DNA of 6,732 nt from JAVZGQ01 sp039000685 (lineage in GTDB: Archaea; Aenigmatarchaeota; Aenigmatarchaeia; CG10238-14; SCSR01). The position numbers and the translations under genes were made by a program. Position 1 is the stretch's first letter; each line of letters begins with the position of its first letter. The DNA lies in the NCBI GenBank assembly GCA_039000685.1, contig JAWBNW010000031.1, positions 1-6,732 on the forward strand, written 5' to 3'. Shown here piece by piece: positions 6,173-6,732 of the stretch. The notes under the pieces are model-generated. The model did no database searches. It worked only from the letters and a program-made list of their open reading frames with translations, and was not told where the DNA came from.

Positions 6173-6642
6173 ATCAAAGTCCTCACTTTAACTGGCTGCT
6201 CACCAAGTATCCCAATTCTTTCAATTTTATAGATATTTTTTGCTCTACTCATGTCAGAATTTTGAGGAAAGAGGAAGATTAAATCATTTGTTTTATTGTA
6301 AATTTCATACCGCAAGTTATAAGTTCCTAAGTTCAGCAACAGAACTACTTTTGAATAACCAAGCTCAGAAAGCATTCCCATTTTTGTCTCATTTATCTTA
6401 CCATCATTTGCCATCCCAAGCTCCACCACATTTTCTGAATCCCAATATATTGGATAGCCTTCTTTAAACCAAGCTTGAGATGATGCTAAAGCAGCTCTCA
6501 AAGCAAAATTTTTTTCAACTGTTTCTTGCATTTGTATTGAGGAAGAATACCAGTGAACTATTATTAAAGAAACAACTGCAAGGAAGATTGATAGAGCTAT
6601 GAAAAAATCGTATGTTAAAGCTTGGGCTTTATTGGTTAACAT
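6163..6642 (-). CDS. Minor pilin-like protein with class III-type N-terminus, 159 aa
   Basis: The N-terminus MLTNKAQALTYDFFIAL combines a short basic leader, a K-A-Q processing-like site and an Asp (D12) before a hydrophobic helix running to about residue 29. It resembles class III prepilins, though the acidic residue is one position later than in the major pilin if cleavage falls after Ala6. The head contains EGYPIYWDSENVVELGM (61-77), then NDGKINETKMGMLSEL (79-94). I associate this 'G-x-P-x-x-W ... V-x-x-L-G ... N-x-x-K' layout from memory with archaeal minor pilins. Sequons are at N84 and N116; there are no cysteines. It overlaps the 643-aa gene by 10 bases and the upstream partial gene by 14, so it is embedded in the operon. 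GAAGG lies eight bases before the ATG. The likely role is a minor subunit in the filament or its initiating complex. Confidence 0.85.
   Translation of the reverse strand: MLTNKAQALTYDFFIALSIFLAVVSLIIVHWYSSSIQMQETVEKNFALRAALASSQAWFKEGYPIYWDSENVVELGMANDGKINETKMGMLSELGYSKVVLLLNLGTYNLRYEIYNKTNDLIFLFPQNSDMSRAKNIYKIERIGILGEQPVKVRTLIWD
6181..6186 (-). promoter_or_regulatory. Ribosome binding site GTGAGG for the 643-aa gene
   Basis: On the - strand GTGAGG lies eight bases before the ATG at 6172, inside the end of the preceding gene. It supports the Met at 6172 over internal Met codons at residues 10 and 12, which would delete the K-G motif. Confidence 0.5.
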
Positions 6643-6732
6643 AGATTATTCCTTCGGAATTTCTAATCATGTTTCTTCCATTCAAAAAATTTCCACTCAC
6701 GTTTTTTGTTAATATTGCTGATTGAACTGAGC
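6629..6732 (-). CDS. C-terminal end of an upstream operon gene, probably another pilin-like protein (5' truncated)
   Basis: Reading the - strand from 6730 gives 33 sense codons and a TAA at 6631-6629. The peptide begins SVQSAILTKN, continues VSGNFLNGRNMIRNS and ends EGIIYVNQ. No start codon is needed because the frame is open to the edge. It overlaps the 159-aa gene by 14 bases, in keeping with the 4- to 14-base overlaps through the rest of the operon. The ribosome binding site of that gene sits inside it. The peptide has one sequon (NVS) and looks like the beta-rich end of an extracytoplasmic protein; the identity as a further minor pilin is a guess from context. A second frame is also open for 22 codons from the edge (stop near 6665), but it ends 23 bases short of the next start and is more basic, so it is less likely. 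Confidence 0.55.
   Translation of the reverse strand, partial: SVQSAILTKNVSGNFLNGRNMIRNSEGIIYVNQ
6651..6655 (-). promoter_or_regulatory. Ribosome binding site GAAGG for the 159-aa gene
   Basis: On the - strand GAAGG ends eight bases before the ATG at 6642, the same spacing as two other genes in this operon. It is a partial match to the GGAGG core and lies inside the upstream gene. Confidence 0.4.

Noticed and set aside
5618..6467. Three + strand open frames (73, 97 and 75 codons)
   Set aside because: Antisense to the 643-aa and 159-aa genes, which have better starts, ribosome binding sites and operon context.

Overview
The window is AT-rich, densely packed archaeal DNA. The main evidence is a class III (archaeal type IV) prepilin with the N-terminus MKAQAALEFLMTYGWAILIV, encoded beside an archaeal-style secretion ATPase tail and two TadC-like membrane proteins. 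Further support comes from GGTGAT-type ribosome binding sites and a TATA-like box about 27 nt before the pilin start codon. This style of pilin N-terminus is familiar from DPANN lineages (Aenigmarchaeota, Woesearchaeota, Pacearchaeota and relatives) and from some Euryarchaeota. The lineage is an inference; no rRNA or other marker lies in the window.

Left half, + strand (1-2503): the 3' end of a PilB/GspE/FlaI-type ATPase gene, then two T2SSF/TadC-type platform proteins, then a small four-cysteine pilin. The first three genes are joined by ATGA stop/start overlaps. The pilin follows after 31 nt, with its own promoter-like element and a T-rich terminator. Its codon use differs clearly from its neighbours. 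Together this is an ATPase, a two-part membrane platform and a major-pilin candidate.

Right half, - strand (2527-6732, transcribed right to left): a tightly overlapping operon of five genes converging on the pilin. In transcription order these are: the C-terminal 33 codons of an upstream protein cut by the window edge; a 159-aa minor-pilin-like protein; a 643-aa protein with a pilin-like N-terminus and what look like three tandem beta-sandwich modules; a 322-aa protein with a pilin-like N-terminus; and a 250-aa membrane-anchored protein with a Pro/Ser/Asn-rich linker. All appear to face outside: one N-terminal hydrophobic segment each, many N-glycosylation sequons, and paired cysteines.

Working model (inference): the + strand genes build an archaeal type IV pilus. 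The - strand genes supply low-abundance pilin-like subunits that prime it, decorate it or form an adhesive tip, the 643-aa protein being the best adhesin candidate. A separate signal is the short palindrome AAGCTT, found 20 times against roughly 2 expected from composition.
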